Origin: Streptomyces bambusae
GTDB taxonomy: Bacteria > Actinomycetota > Actinomycetes > Streptomycetales > Streptomycetaceae
Assembly (NCBI RefSeq): GCF_020532645.1
Contig: NZ_JAJAUZ010000006.1
Location: 124,001 to 188,000 of the forward strand
Reading direction: 5' to 3'
Length of the DNA stretch: 64,000 nucleotides
Shown: one piece after another, positions 35,146 to 43,640 of the stretch
Numbering within the stretch: the stretch's first letter is position 1
How the letters are laid out: every line of letters starts with the position of its first letter
The notes under the pieces: generated by a model
The model's input: the letters and a program-made list of their open reading frames with translations, nothing else
The model's database searches: none
Told to the model about the DNA's origin: nothing
Made by a program: the position numbers and the translations under genes

Positions 35146-37830
35146 ATGGGATACGCCCTGTTCAAGAAGGCCGAGCGCTGGCCGGGAGGCCGTGTTCCGT
35201 ACGAAATCGACGGACTGTCGTTCCCGACCCCCTCGGTGAACCGGTCGGCGATCGATGCCGCGCTCGCCGACTGGAACCGCGACACGATCGTCGACTTCGT
35301 GCCCCGCAACGGGGAGCCGGACTTCATCCGCATCGTGCCGGACGAGGCGAAGGTCGCGTCGCCCGTGGGCCGGAGCGGCGGCGGCCAGAAGGTGGTACTG
35401 GCCGCCTATCCGAGGATCCCGGCCGGCGCGCCGATCTCGACGATCCACCAGCACGGGGACCAGGTCGACTGCCTGTACGCGGATGACAGCGGCGCCATCC
35501 GGGTCATCTGGGTCAACGGGGAGGGGGAGTGGGACGGCCTGGTCGCCCTGACCCCGCCCAACACCGTGGCCCCCGGCGCACCACTGGCCACGGGCCGTCA
35601 GACGGATGACCAGATCGACCTGTTCTTCGTCGACAGGGACCAAGCCGTCAACGTCATGTGGGTGGTCGGCAACGGAACCTGGAACGGGCCCATCAGGCTG
35701 ACGGACCCGGGAAGGAAGAGGATCCCCAGGACCGCGTCACTGGTAACGGCCCGGCAGGGCGATGAGCAGCTCGATCTGTTCTTCATCGACGCCGACGGCG
35801 CGGTGAACGTCATGTGGGTCGTGGGCACCGGACAGTGGAACGGCCCCGTCGAGCTGGCGCCCGACAGCTCGGCTTCGCCGGGTGCGTCGCTGGCCGTCGC
35901 CCAGCAGACGGAGGGGCAGCTCGACCTGTTCTACGTCGGCGCAGGCATGGACAACGGCGGGATGATCACCGTCGTGTTCGTCGCCGGCAACGGCGCCTGG
36001 AGCGCGCCCATCGGGCTCACCGGACGTGGTGCGGCGTCGATCGTCGCACCGCTGGCCACCGCCCGTCAGACGGACGACCAGATCGACCTCTTCTACGTCG
36101 GCCACGACGGCTCGGTCAACGTCATGTGGGTCGTCGGCAACGGGGCGTGGCAGGGCCCCGTCGGCATCACCGCCCCCGGGGCGGCGAAGTCGGGAGACGC
36201 GCTCGCGACCACCCGTCAGACGGATGACCAGATCGACCTGTTCTTCGTCGACGGGGCAGGCGTGGTCCACGTCATGTGGGTGGAGGGCACCGGCCCATGG
36301 CACCCACCCGTGGGCCTGACACCCCCCGGCACCGCCCTCAGCGGTGGTGCGCTCGCCACCGCCCGGCTGACCGAGAAGCAGATCGACCTCTTCTACATCG
36401 GCACGAACAACGCCCTCACCGTGATGTGGGTGGTCGACAAGGGCAACTGGAACGGTCCCGTCGCCTTCGAACCCAAGGCGGTGAGAGCCGGCAACGTCAT
36501 GCACGAGCTCGGCCATGCGATCGGTCTGCATCACGAGCACGGGCGGCCCGACTCCGTCAACTTCGTGGCCATCGAAGGCGGCACGCCACCGAACTACGGC
36601 CCGGCGGCGGACTCCGCGCCCGTCGGGCCGTACGACTGCGCCTCGATCATGCACTACGGGCCGAGCGCCACCCTCCCGATACTGAGGGTCCTCCCCTCGG
36701 CCGCCTGCGCGGACGCGAAGGTCGGGCAGCGCGACGGGCTGAGCCCAGGAGACATCGCCACCGCCGACTACCTCTACGGCCGCGTGACCGTCCCCGGGGC
36801 GGCGCTGGCCACCGAGAGCCAGACCGACAGTCAGCTCGACGTCGTGTTCGCCGACCGTTTCGGGGCGATCGCCGTGACGTTCGTCGAAGGCGTCGGAGCC
36901 TGGGAAGGCCCCATCGAGCTGACCGCTGCCGGAGTCGTCGAGCCCGGCATACGGATCGCCTGCGCCCGGCAGACGACAGACCAGATCGACACCTTCTTCG
37001 TGGACCGTGACGGCGCCGTGAACGTGATGTGGGTCGTCGGCAAAGGCGCCTGGAACGGCCCCGTCGCCCTGACAGGCCCCAAGGCCGCCCCCAGGAACGC
37101 GGCGTTGGCGACGGCCCGGCAGACCGGCGACCAGATCGACTTGTTCTTCGTCGGCGAGGACGGTGCCGTCCACGTCATGTGGGTGGTCGGTACGGGGGCT
37201 TGGAACAAACCCGTCGCCCTGACGCCGCCCGGCACCGTGCGCAAGGACGCGACGCTGGCCACCGCCCGGCAGGTCGACGACGACGATCAGGTCGACGTCT
37301 TCTTCGTGGACGAGTTCGGTGCCGTCCATGTCGCCTGGGTGGTCGGTACGGGAGCCTGGAACAAGGCCGTCGCGCTCACGCCCCCGGGCACCGCTCCCGC
37401 GAACGCGGCGTTGGCGACGGCTCGGCAGACCGCCGATCAGATCGACTTGTTCTTCGTCGGCGAGGACGGTGCCGTCCACGTCATGTGGGTGGTCGGTACG
37501 GGCGGATGGAACGGGCCCCTCGCCCTCACCCCGCCCGGCACCGTGCGGAAGGACGCGGCACTGGCCACGGCCGGGCAGACCGGCGATCAGGTCGACGTCT
37601 TCTTCGTGGACGAGTTCGGTGCCGTCCATGTCGCCTGGGTGGTCGGTACGGGAGCCTGGAACAAGGCCGTCGCGCTCACGCCCCCGGGCGCGGCCCCCGC
37701 GAACGCGGCGTTGGCGACGGCCCGGCAGACCGCCGATCAGATCGACCTGTTCTTCGCCGACGAACACGGCGCCATCCAGGTCATGTGGGTGGTCGGCACC
37801 GGCAGCTGGCACGGACCGATGGGTCTGTGA
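35146..37830 (+). CDS. Astacin-type (M12A) metalloprotease with two 7-unit propeller-like repeat blocks, one nested in the catalytic domain
   Basis: 894 residues. The N-terminal astacin strand set (RWPGGRVPYEIDG through IRIVPDEAKV, residues 11-88) is followed by seven repeats of about 50 residues (about 90-446; core DQIDLFFVD...VNVMWVVGxGxWNGP). Only then comes the zinc site HELGHAIGLHHEHGRPD (His453, Glu454, His457, His463) and the Met-turn SIMHYG. Seven more repeats fill 547-894. The full astacin consensus HExxHxxGxxHExxRxD is intact, so catalysis is expected. Seven units suggest a seven-bladed beta-propeller in each block (inference). No signal peptide or propeptide is visible from ATG 35146 and none is found in frame upstream. 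AAGAGG precedes the start. Confidence 0.85.
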   Translation: MGYALFKKAERWPGGRVPYEIDGLSFPTPSVNRSAIDAALADWNRDTIVDFVPRNGEPDFIRIVPDEAKVASPVGRSGGGQKVVLAAYPRIPAGAPISTIHQHGDQVDCLYADDSGAIRVIWVNGEGEWDGLVALTPPNTVAPGAPLATGRQTDDQIDLFFVDRDQAVNVMWVVGNGTWNGPIRLTDPGRKRIPRTASLVTARQGDEQLDLFFIDADGAVNVMWVVGTGQWNGPVELAPDSSASPGASLAVAQQTEGQLDLFYVGAGMDNGGMITVVFVAGNGAWSAPIGLTGRGAASIVAPLATARQTDDQIDLFYVGHDGSVNVMWVVGNGAWQGPVGITAPGAAKSGDALATTRQTDDQIDLFFVDGAGVVHVMWVEGTGPWHPPVGLTPPGTALSGGALATARLTEKQIDLFYIGTNNALTVMWVVDKGNWNGPVAFEPKAVRAGNVMHELGHAIGLHHEHGRPDSVNFVAIEGGTPPNYGPAADSAPVGPYDCASIMHYGPSATLPILRVLPSAACADAKVGQRDGLSPGDIATADYLYGRVTVPGAALATESQTDSQLDVVFADRFGAIAVTFVEGVGAWEGPIELTAAGVVEPGIRIACARQTTDQIDTFFVDRDGAVNVMWVVGKGAWNGPVALTGPKAAPRNAALATARQTGDQIDLFFVGEDGAVHVMWVVGTGAWNKPVALTPPGTVRKDATLATARQVDDDDQVDVFFVDEFGAVHVAWVVGTGAWNKAVALTPPGTAPANAALATARQTADQIDLFFVGEDGAVHVMWVVGTGGWNGPLALTPPGTVRKDAALATAGQTGDQVDVFFVDEFGAVHVAWVVGTGAWNKAVALTPPGAAPANAALATARQTADQIDLFFADEHGAIQVMWVVGTGSWHGPMGL
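37300..37750 (+). repeat. Near-identical 300-bp direct duplication inside the metalloprotease gene
   Basis: The sequence around 37309-37389 recurs at 37609-37689, with the 60 bases from 37321 and from 37621 identical, and neighbouring stretches differing at only a few bases. The period is 300 bp, i.e. two repeat units of 50 codons (repeats 11-12 and 13-14). The other units of the gene are much more diverged, so this is a recent duplication or gene conversion. Confidence 0.85.
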
Positions 37831-37860
37831 CAGCTGCCGTCACGCATACCGCGGGGCCGG

Positions 37861-39399
37861 TCAGGCGGTGCCGGAGACCGTGCCGAGGTCGGTCCAGCCG
37901 CCGTTGCCGTCCCCGCCGTTCCAGAGCCGGACGCGGGTCGAGCCGTCGGCGTCCGTCAGGACGTGGTCGCTGTGCCCGTCGCCGTCGAAGTCGGCGAACG
38001 ACACCTGACGGTGATCACTCGTCACTCCGGCAGTCACCGGTCCTGCCGGGACGGACCAGCCGCCGTGGCCGTCGCCGCCCCGGTTCAGGTAGGTGTGCAC
38101 CGAGCCCTCGCCCTGCACGACGGTGTAGTCGGCGTACCCGTCCCCGTCGAAGTCCGTCCACCGCACGCGGGACGGCTCCTTGGTCACTCCCGTGGCGACG
38201 GTCCCGCGGTCCTGCCAGCCGCCCCGGCCGTCGCCGCCCTTGTTGAGGAAGACGGAGACGGGGCCGTCGGGACGGACCCAGGTGTAGTCGGTGCGGCCGT
38301 CGCCGTCGAAGTCCACGAAGCGGACCTGGTCGGCGTCCCGGGTGAGGCCGGTCGCCACGTTGCCCGCAAGCGACCAGCCGCCGTGGCCGTCGCCGCCCCG
38401 GTTGAGGTAGACGGACACCGAACCCGTCTCCGAGAGCCAGATGTAGTCGGCCCGGCCGTCGCCGTCCCAGTCGGCGAAGCGCACCCGCTTGCGGTCCGCC
38501 GTCAGGCCCGTGGCGGTCTGCCCGAGGTCTTCCCAGCCGCCCCGCCCGTCGCCGCCACGGTTCAGCAGGACCCGGACCGCTCCGCTGTCGGCGACCACGA
38601 TGCGGTCGGCGCGGCCGTCGCCGTCCCAGTCCGCCCAGCGCAGCCGGTCGGAGCCGCCGGACTCGGTGCCCGCCCGCCCGGAGTGGGTACGGACCGCCGT
38701 GCCGTCCGTAACGGCCTTGTCGATGCCGTCGAAGAAGGCGTCGCCCATCCGGCGGTGGCCGGCGTCGTTGGGGTGCAGGCCGTCGGCCATCTCGCCCCGG
38801 ACCAGGGCGGGCGCGTCGACGTAGCGGACCTTGGCGCCGGCCTGGGACTTCGAGACGACCCAGTCCTTCACCGCCGAGTTGAAGGCCGGCACTCCGGCCG
38901 GGGCGGAGGACGGGATGAGGCCCATCACCACGACGGTGACACCGGGGCGCGCTGCGAGGATCTCATCGGTCACCGCCGCCAGCCGGGCCGGGGCGTTGGC
39001 CTTGTCGGTCCCGCGGTCCAGGTCGTTGATGCCGTGGTGGAGGAGGACGACGTCCGGCGCGGCGCCGCGCACCCATGCGGCGGCCTTGCCCCGGAAGTCG
39101 TTGATCATGGTGGCGGTGTGGGCCTCGTTGTCCGAGTCCGGTGCCGAGCCCGACTGCCGGGATCCGACGAAGTCGACGCGGAAGCGCGTGTGGGTCTGGG
39201 ACTTCTGCCACAGCGGCAGCCGGTATCCGGCGTTGGAGGAGGTGAGGTACCCGTCGGTGATGGAGTCGCCCAGGGGCATGACGCGCAGCACCGGCGGTGC
39301 GGGCGTCGTGGCGGCGGCCGCGGGGGCCGCTGCCGCTGCGAAGGCGGTGCCGGCGCCGAGTACGGCGGTGGCCGCGAAGGTGGTCAGCTTGTGCAGCAT
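37861..39399 (-). CDS. Secreted SGNH hydrolase with five VCBS/FG-GAP repeats
   Basis: 512 residues. Signal peptide MLHKLTTFAATAVLGAG... to about residue 30. SGNH blocks: MPLGDSIT (Ser46), GINDL (Asn125), and DGLHPN (Asp206, His209), a full catalytic set for a GDSL esterase or acetylhydrolase. From about residue 250 five repeats of about 53 residues with the DxDGDGxxD Ca-binding loop and the xVYLNRGGDGxGGW signature form a propeller-like tail. The same tail follows different heads in the next two genes upstream (39462 and 41196). Probably acts on polysaccharide or lipid esters outside the cell. Confidence 0.9.
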   Translation of the reverse strand: MLHKLTTFAATAVLGAGTAFAAAAAPAAAATTPAPPVLRVMPLGDSITDGYLTSSNAGYRLPLWQKSQTHTRFRVDFVGSRQSGSAPDSDNEAHTATMINDFRGKAAAWVRGAAPDVVLLHHGINDLDRGTDKANAPARLAAVTDEILAARPGVTVVVMGLIPSSAPAGVPAFNSAVKDWVVSKSQAGAKVRYVDAPALVRGEMADGLHPNDAGHRRMGDAFFDGIDKAVTDGTAVRTHSGRAGTESGGSDRLRWADWDGDGRADRIVVADSGAVRVLLNRGGDGRGGWEDLGQTATGLTADRKRVRFADWDGDGRADYIWLSETGSVSVYLNRGGDGHGGWSLAGNVATGLTRDADQVRFVDFDGDGRTDYTWVRPDGPVSVFLNKGGDGRGGWQDRGTVATGVTKEPSRVRWTDFDGDGYADYTVVQGEGSVHTYLNRGGDGHGGWSVPAGPVTAGVTSDHRQVSFADFDGDGHSDHVLTDADGSTRVRLWNGGDGNGGWTDLGTVSGTA

Positions 39400-39461
39400 G
39401 TGTGGTCGTGCCTTCTGGTCGTGCGGGCCTGCGTCCGGCCGGGCCGGATGCGCGGGTGTGT

Positions 39462-41024
39462 TCACGAGGTGTGGGGGACGGGGCCGAGGCGGGTCCAGCC
39501 GGCCGGGTTGGGGTCGCCGCCGTTGAAGGCGTAGACGGTGGTGCCGCCGTCGGCCTCCTGGAGGAGGTAGTCGGCGTGGGCGTCGGCGGTCAGGTCCGCG
39601 AGCTGCACGCGGGTGTGGTCGGTGGTCACCCCGGTCGCGGTCTGGCCGGCGTGGCGCCAGCCGCCGTGTCCGTCGCCGCCGCGGTTGACGTACGTCGTCA
39701 CGCTGCCGTTGGAGTTGACGGTCCAGTAGTCGGCGCGGCCGTCGCCGTCGAAGTCCGCCAGGCGGACCCGGGTGCGGTCGGCGGTGGTGCCGGTGGCGAC
39801 CTGGCCGATGTTCACCCAGCCGCCCGGGCCGGCGGGGTCGCCGCCGCGGTTGAGGTGGACGTTCACGGCCCCGCTGTCGGCGATGGTGGTGTAGTCGGCG
39901 CGGCCGTCGCCGTCGAAGTCTGCGAAGCGGACCTGCTGGTGGGCGCGGGTGGTGCCCCACGCGACCTTGCCGAGGTGCTGCCAGCCGTTGGGGCCGCTGA
40001 CGTCGCCGCCGCGGTTCAGGTACGCCGTGACACCGCCGTCGGGGGCGATGTGGAGGTAGTCGGCGCGGCCGTCGCCGTCGAAATCGGCAAGGCGGACGCG
40101 GGTGCGGTCGGTGGTGACGCCGGTGGCGATGCGGCCGATGTCCTGCCACGTACCGGCGCCCTCCCCGCCACGGTTGAGGCGGGCCCGTACCTCGCCGGAA
40201 TCGGCGATGGTCAGCTGGTCCGTACGTCCGTCGCCGTCGAAGTCGGCCCAGCGGACCCGGTCCGTACCGCCCGACTCGGTGCCGGCCCGCGCGGCGCGGA
40301 CGGGCTTCACCCAGCCGTCGGCCAGCGCGGCCTGCAGGCCCTCGTGGTAGGCGGCGGCCATCTTGCGGTACCCCGCCTCGTTGGGGTGCAGGCCGTCGGG
40401 CAGCTCGGTCGCCACGTCCAGGCGCGGCGACTCGACGTACCGTACGTGCCGGCCTGAAGCGGCGCGCGTGGCCACCGCGGCGCGGAGTTCCCTGTTGAAG
40501 GTGTTCGTACGCTCGAACTGCCCGCGGGTGTCGACCAGCAGGCCCTGGACGATGACGGTCACGCCCGGCTTGTCGGCCTGGATGCGGTCGATGAGCGCGG
40601 ACAGTTCGGCCGCGGCGGTGGCCGGGTCGGCGTTGTGGGAGTTGAGGTCGTTGATGCCGAGGTGGAGCAGGACGACGTCGGGTGCGGCGGCGTTCTGCCA
40701 GCGGTCGATGCCGTCGCGGATGCCCTTGACGGTGTACCCGCTGTGGCCTTCGTTGTCCGGGTCCGGCGCGCTGCCGAAGGAGCCGGACCCGACGAAATCG
40801 GGGGTGTATCCGCTCTGAGCGGTGATCCGCTCCCACAGCGGGGCGCGGTAGCCGGTCAGGCCCGCGCTGCCCTCACCGGCGGTGATGGAGTCGCCGAGCG
40901 GCATGATCCGCAGCAGCGGAGGGGCGGGCTGCGGGGCCGACGCGGCGGAGGGGGCGCCGGCCAGACCGAGCGCGGTGGTGGCCCCGACGAGCAGGGCGGT
41001 GGTCAGAGAGGTGCGGTGCTTCAT
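39462..41024 (-). CDS. Secreted SGNH hydrolase with five VCBS/FG-GAP repeats (paralogue)
   Basis: 520 residues, colinear with the 37861-39399 product. ATG 41024; signal peptide to about residue 30. Ser46 (MPLGDSIT), Asn125 (GINDL), Asp210 and His213 (DGLHPN) are all present, then five VCBS repeats, the last with a degenerate Ca loop (ADLTADAHADY). Heads are roughly half identical by eye while tail repeats are closer, suggesting repeated exchange among tails. It lies 62 bp upstream of the other SGNH gene on the same strand, so they may share a transcript, and is separated from the pseudo-trypsin gene by a strong terminator. Confidence 0.9.
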   Translation of the reverse strand: MKHRTSLTTALLVGATTALGLAGAPSAASAPQPAPPLLRIMPLGDSITAGEGSAGLTGYRAPLWERITAQSGYTPDFVGSGSFGSAPDPDNEGHSGYTVKGIRDGIDRWQNAAAPDVVLLHLGINDLNSHNADPATAAAELSALIDRIQADKPGVTVIVQGLLVDTRGQFERTNTFNRELRAAVATRAASGRHVRYVESPRLDVATELPDGLHPNEAGYRKMAAAYHEGLQAALADGWVKPVRAARAGTESGGTDRVRWADFDGDGRTDQLTIADSGEVRARLNRGGEGAGTWQDIGRIATGVTTDRTRVRLADFDGDGRADYLHIAPDGGVTAYLNRGGDVSGPNGWQHLGKVAWGTTRAHQQVRFADFDGDGRADYTTIADSGAVNVHLNRGGDPAGPGGWVNIGQVATGTTADRTRVRLADFDGDGRADYWTVNSNGSVTTYVNRGGDGHGGWRHAGQTATGVTTDHTRVQLADLTADAHADYLLQEADGGTTVYAFNGGDPNPAGWTRLGPVPHTS

Positions 41025-41103
41025 CACCGGGGTGGGCCTTTCGGGTTCGTCGGCCGCCGGGTCCTGCGCGAGGAGAGCCCGGCGGGGAGGAGGCGGCATG
41101 GGA

Positions 41104-41147
41104 CGGCCGCCCCCCGTCCCGCCGCATGGCAGAACGGGGGGCGGCCG
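41104..41147 (-). terminator. Rho-independent-like hairpin after the pseudo-trypsin gene
   Basis: A perfect 14-bp stem (CGGCCGCCCCCCGT at 41104-41117 with 41134-41147, 16-nt loop) just downstream of the stop at 41196 on the minus strand; it should separate that gene from the SGNH gene at 39462-41024. Confidence 0.8.
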
Positions 41148-41195
41148 GTCGGGCGTGCCCCGTCAGGGGCTCGGCCTGGGAGGGAACGGGACGGC

Positions 41196-43199
41196 TCAGG
41201 TGCCGCTGGCGACGACGCCGATGCCGTTCCAGCCGTTGCCGCCGGCCGGGTCGCCGCCGTTCCACAGCCAGACGGAGGCGCTGTTGCCGTTGCCGGCGAC
41301 GACGTAGTCCGCGTGGGTGTCGGCGTTGAAGTCGACGAACTGGACCTTGGTGTGGTCGGTGGTGGTACCGGTCGCGATCTGGCCCACGACCTTCCAGCCG
41401 GTGTTCGGGACGACGTCGCCGCCGCGGTTGACGTACAGGTCGACCTTGCCGTCGGGCTTGATGAACAGGTAGTCGGCCTTGCCGTCACCGTCGTTGTCGG
41501 CGAAGCGGATGCGGGCGCGGTCGCTGGTCACGCCGGACGCGACCTTGCCGACTGCGGGCCAGCCGTTGCCGGACTGGTCGCCGCCGCGGTTGAGGTACAC
41601 GGAGACCGCACCGTTGTCGGCGAAGGCCAGGTAGTCGGAGCGGCCGTCGCCGTCCCAGTCCGCGAACCGGACCTTGCTCGCGTCGTTGGTGACGCCGTGC
41701 GCGACCTTGCCGATGTGCTTCCAGCCGTTGCCGCCGGCCGGGTCGCCGCCCTGGTTGAGGTACACCTCGACGGAGCCGTCGGTGTTGATGAGGAAGTAGT
41801 CGGCCTTGCCGTCACCGTCGAAGTCCGCGAACCGAACCCGGTTGCGGTCGTTGGTCAGACCGGTGGCCACCTGGCCGATGCCCTGCCAGCCGTTGGAACC
41901 GGCCGGGTTGCCGCCGCGGTTCAGCCAGACCGAGACCGACCCGTTGTCGGCGATGTTGAAGTAGTCGGGCTTGCGGTCGCCGTCGAAGTCGGCCCAGCGG
42001 ATACGGCCGTTGGCGCCGGCCTCGTTGACGGCGGCGGAACGGCGCGAGGTCAGGGAGCCGATCCAGGAGGCCAGGCCGTCGACGCGGGTGTCGTGGGAAG
42101 CGAGCTTGGGTTCGGTCTCGGCGATGCAGCCGCCCTGCCATGCGCGGCTGGTGATGCCGGCGATGAGGGTCTTGCCGTCCACGGTCTGCAGCGCAGGGGA
42201 TCCTGCGTCGCCCTTGCACACGGGGGCGTCCGCCGGAGAGTGGGGCGTGAGGTCGAACCCGGTCTCCGCGACGGCGCCAACGGTGAAGTCGGCCTTGTGA
42301 GCCTGTGCGGGAGCCCAGTGCTGCAGGGTGCGACCGTAGCCGGGAACCGTAACCTTGGCGCCCGCCGCGGGAGCGGTGTCGGAGACACCGACGGGAGCAA
42401 TGGTGAACACCGGCTGCGCCAGCCGGGCCATGACCAGGTCACGGTCGGTACGCGGCACCAGCTCGGTGATCTCGGTGGTGTGCCCGCCGGACGCGTTCAG
42501 GTCCTTGCGCCCGATGGTGAGGACGGTCTTCGCCTTCGGCGCCCCGGCGGCCACGTCGATGCTCTCGGCGGGCTTGTCGGCGAAGCAGCTCTTCGCCGTC
42601 ATCACCCAGCGGGGGTCGACGAGCACGGCCGTGCAGGCGCGCGTCTCGCCGATCCGGAGCTTGCCCAGGTAGGCGTACGGATTCTCCCCGGCCGGCTGCT
42701 GCGGCGTCGCGCTGCCGGAACCGGTGACCCGCATCTCCAGGAGGACGGCCCGCTTGGGGTCGGTCGGATGGGCTTCGCCGAAGCCCTTGGTGGTGTCCTT
42801 GGGGACGTCGAGGTTCTGCGTGCTGCCCTCGATGGAGACGGATGCCTTGATGTCCCGGTCGTTGGTCTCGATCCGGTAGGCGCGCGGGATGTTCACCGAG
42901 AGGTAGCCGGTGTTCGCGGCAGCGAAGCAGATCCTCGACTCATCAGTGAGGAGGTTCCGCGCCCACACCGTGATCTGGTGGCTGCTGGTGCAAGGCGTCT
43001 GTGTGATGTTTCCATCACCGGCGATCAAGTCCGCGCCGGTCGCTGCCAAGGCGGCAGCGCGGTCCGGGTAGGCACCGTCCTCGACAGCGTAAGGCGCGCC
43101 GACAGGGCTGTCGCCGTCTGCCGACATGGCCGGAACGGGTGTCCCCAGGACTACGGCAGTGGCCATGACGGCTACGGGGAGCCGCTTGGGTATGCGCAT
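41196..43199 (-). CDS. Secreted trypsin-like (S1) pseudoprotease with five VCBS/FG-GAP repeats
   Basis: 667 residues. Signal peptide about 1-27 (MRIPKRLPVAVMATAVVLG...). A pre-domain of about 140 residues with two Cys is followed by an S1 chymotrypsin fold. The His57 position reads TAKSC (Ser204 instead of His), the Asp102 position looks kept (DRDLVMARL, Asp254), and the Ser195 motif reads CKGDAGSPAL (Ala332 instead of Ser). So two of three catalytic residues are missing in an intact frame. Residues about 390-667 are five VCBS repeats of the type in the SGNH genes. Probably a secreted binding protein. Divergent from the ALF/Hint toxin gene. Confidence 0.88.
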   Translation of the reverse strand: MRIPKRLPVAVMATAVVLGTPVPAMSADGDSPVGAPYAVEDGAYPDRAAALAATGADLIAGDGNITQTPCTSSHQITVWARNLLTDESRICFAAANTGYLSVNIPRAYRIETNDRDIKASVSIEGSTQNLDVPKDTTKGFGEAHPTDPKRAVLLEMRVTGSGSATPQQPAGENPYAYLGKLRIGETRACTAVLVDPRWVMTAKSCFADKPAESIDVAAGAPKAKTVLTIGRKDLNASGGHTTEITELVPRTDRDLVMARLAQPVFTIAPVGVSDTAPAAGAKVTVPGYGRTLQHWAPAQAHKADFTVGAVAETGFDLTPHSPADAPVCKGDAGSPALQTVDGKTLIAGITSRAWQGGCIAETEPKLASHDTRVDGLASWIGSLTSRRSAAVNEAGANGRIRWADFDGDRKPDYFNIADNGSVSVWLNRGGNPAGSNGWQGIGQVATGLTNDRNRVRFADFDGDGKADYFLINTDGSVEVYLNQGGDPAGGNGWKHIGKVAHGVTNDASKVRFADWDGDGRSDYLAFADNGAVSVYLNRGGDQSGNGWPAVGKVASGVTSDRARIRFADNDGDGKADYLFIKPDGKVDLYVNRGGDVVPNTGWKVVGQIATGTTTDHTKVQFVDFNADTHADYVVAGNGNSASVWLWNGGDPAGGNGWNGIGVVASGT

Positions 43200-43640
43200 G
43201 AGTGTTGTTTTCGCCTTCGGAAAACTCCCACGGCTGCCTGGTCAGGGCGGGTGGGATGACGTAAGTCGGCCCACGTCTGCGTGGGCCGGGCAAGATCGCC
43301 TGGGGAGGTCGCCGAGCAGGATAACCCGACCGCCGGGAGTGCCTTCCACCGCCCGCAGTTTCAAGCCATAAGTAAAGGGGGAGTAAAGCACTCCGGCAGG
43401 CTATTAGCCTTTGATGAAGCCGCGGGATCGCCCCGGCTGAAACAGCAGTTCCGTACCGGGTCCGACCAACCCGGGAAAGGAGCCGGCTGCCCTTAGGCCT
43501 GGGGAGGCCGAATCGTGGAGGGCAGCCGGCGCCGACGGCGTACATCAGGGGGCAATGAAGCCCGCATCCCGGTCAACGACCGGGATGCCGTTCTGTCGTG
43601 CCCGGGATCTGCGCAAGAAGATTACCGAGGGGAACATTCC
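43200..43640. other. Divergent intergenic region with a structured leader for the toxin gene
   Basis: No gene is seen in this 441-bp stretch. It holds three hairpins: 43268-43287 (8-bp stem, 4-nt loop); 43482-43530, where a 12-bp perfect outer stem (GCCGGCTGCCCT with its complement) encloses a 5-bp inner hairpin with a GGGG loop; and 43564-43588 (11-bp perfect stem, AAC loop). The last two lie within 160 bases upstream of the toxin start and could be an attenuator or riboswitch-like leader. An AT-richer patch (43369-43390, AAGTAAAGGGGGAGTAAAG) may hold promoter elements. Confidence 0.6.

Noticed and set aside
37861-43199. CRISPR-like or satellite DNA suggested by regular 150-170 bp repeats
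   Set aside because: The periodicity is that of VCBS/FG-GAP protein repeats in open frame; spacers and short identical repeats are absent.
43369-43588. c-di-AMP (ydaO) or cobalamin riboswitch ahead of the toxin
   Set aside because: Stems are clear but I could not match the conserved bases of either class by eye; kept only as a structured leader of unknown class.
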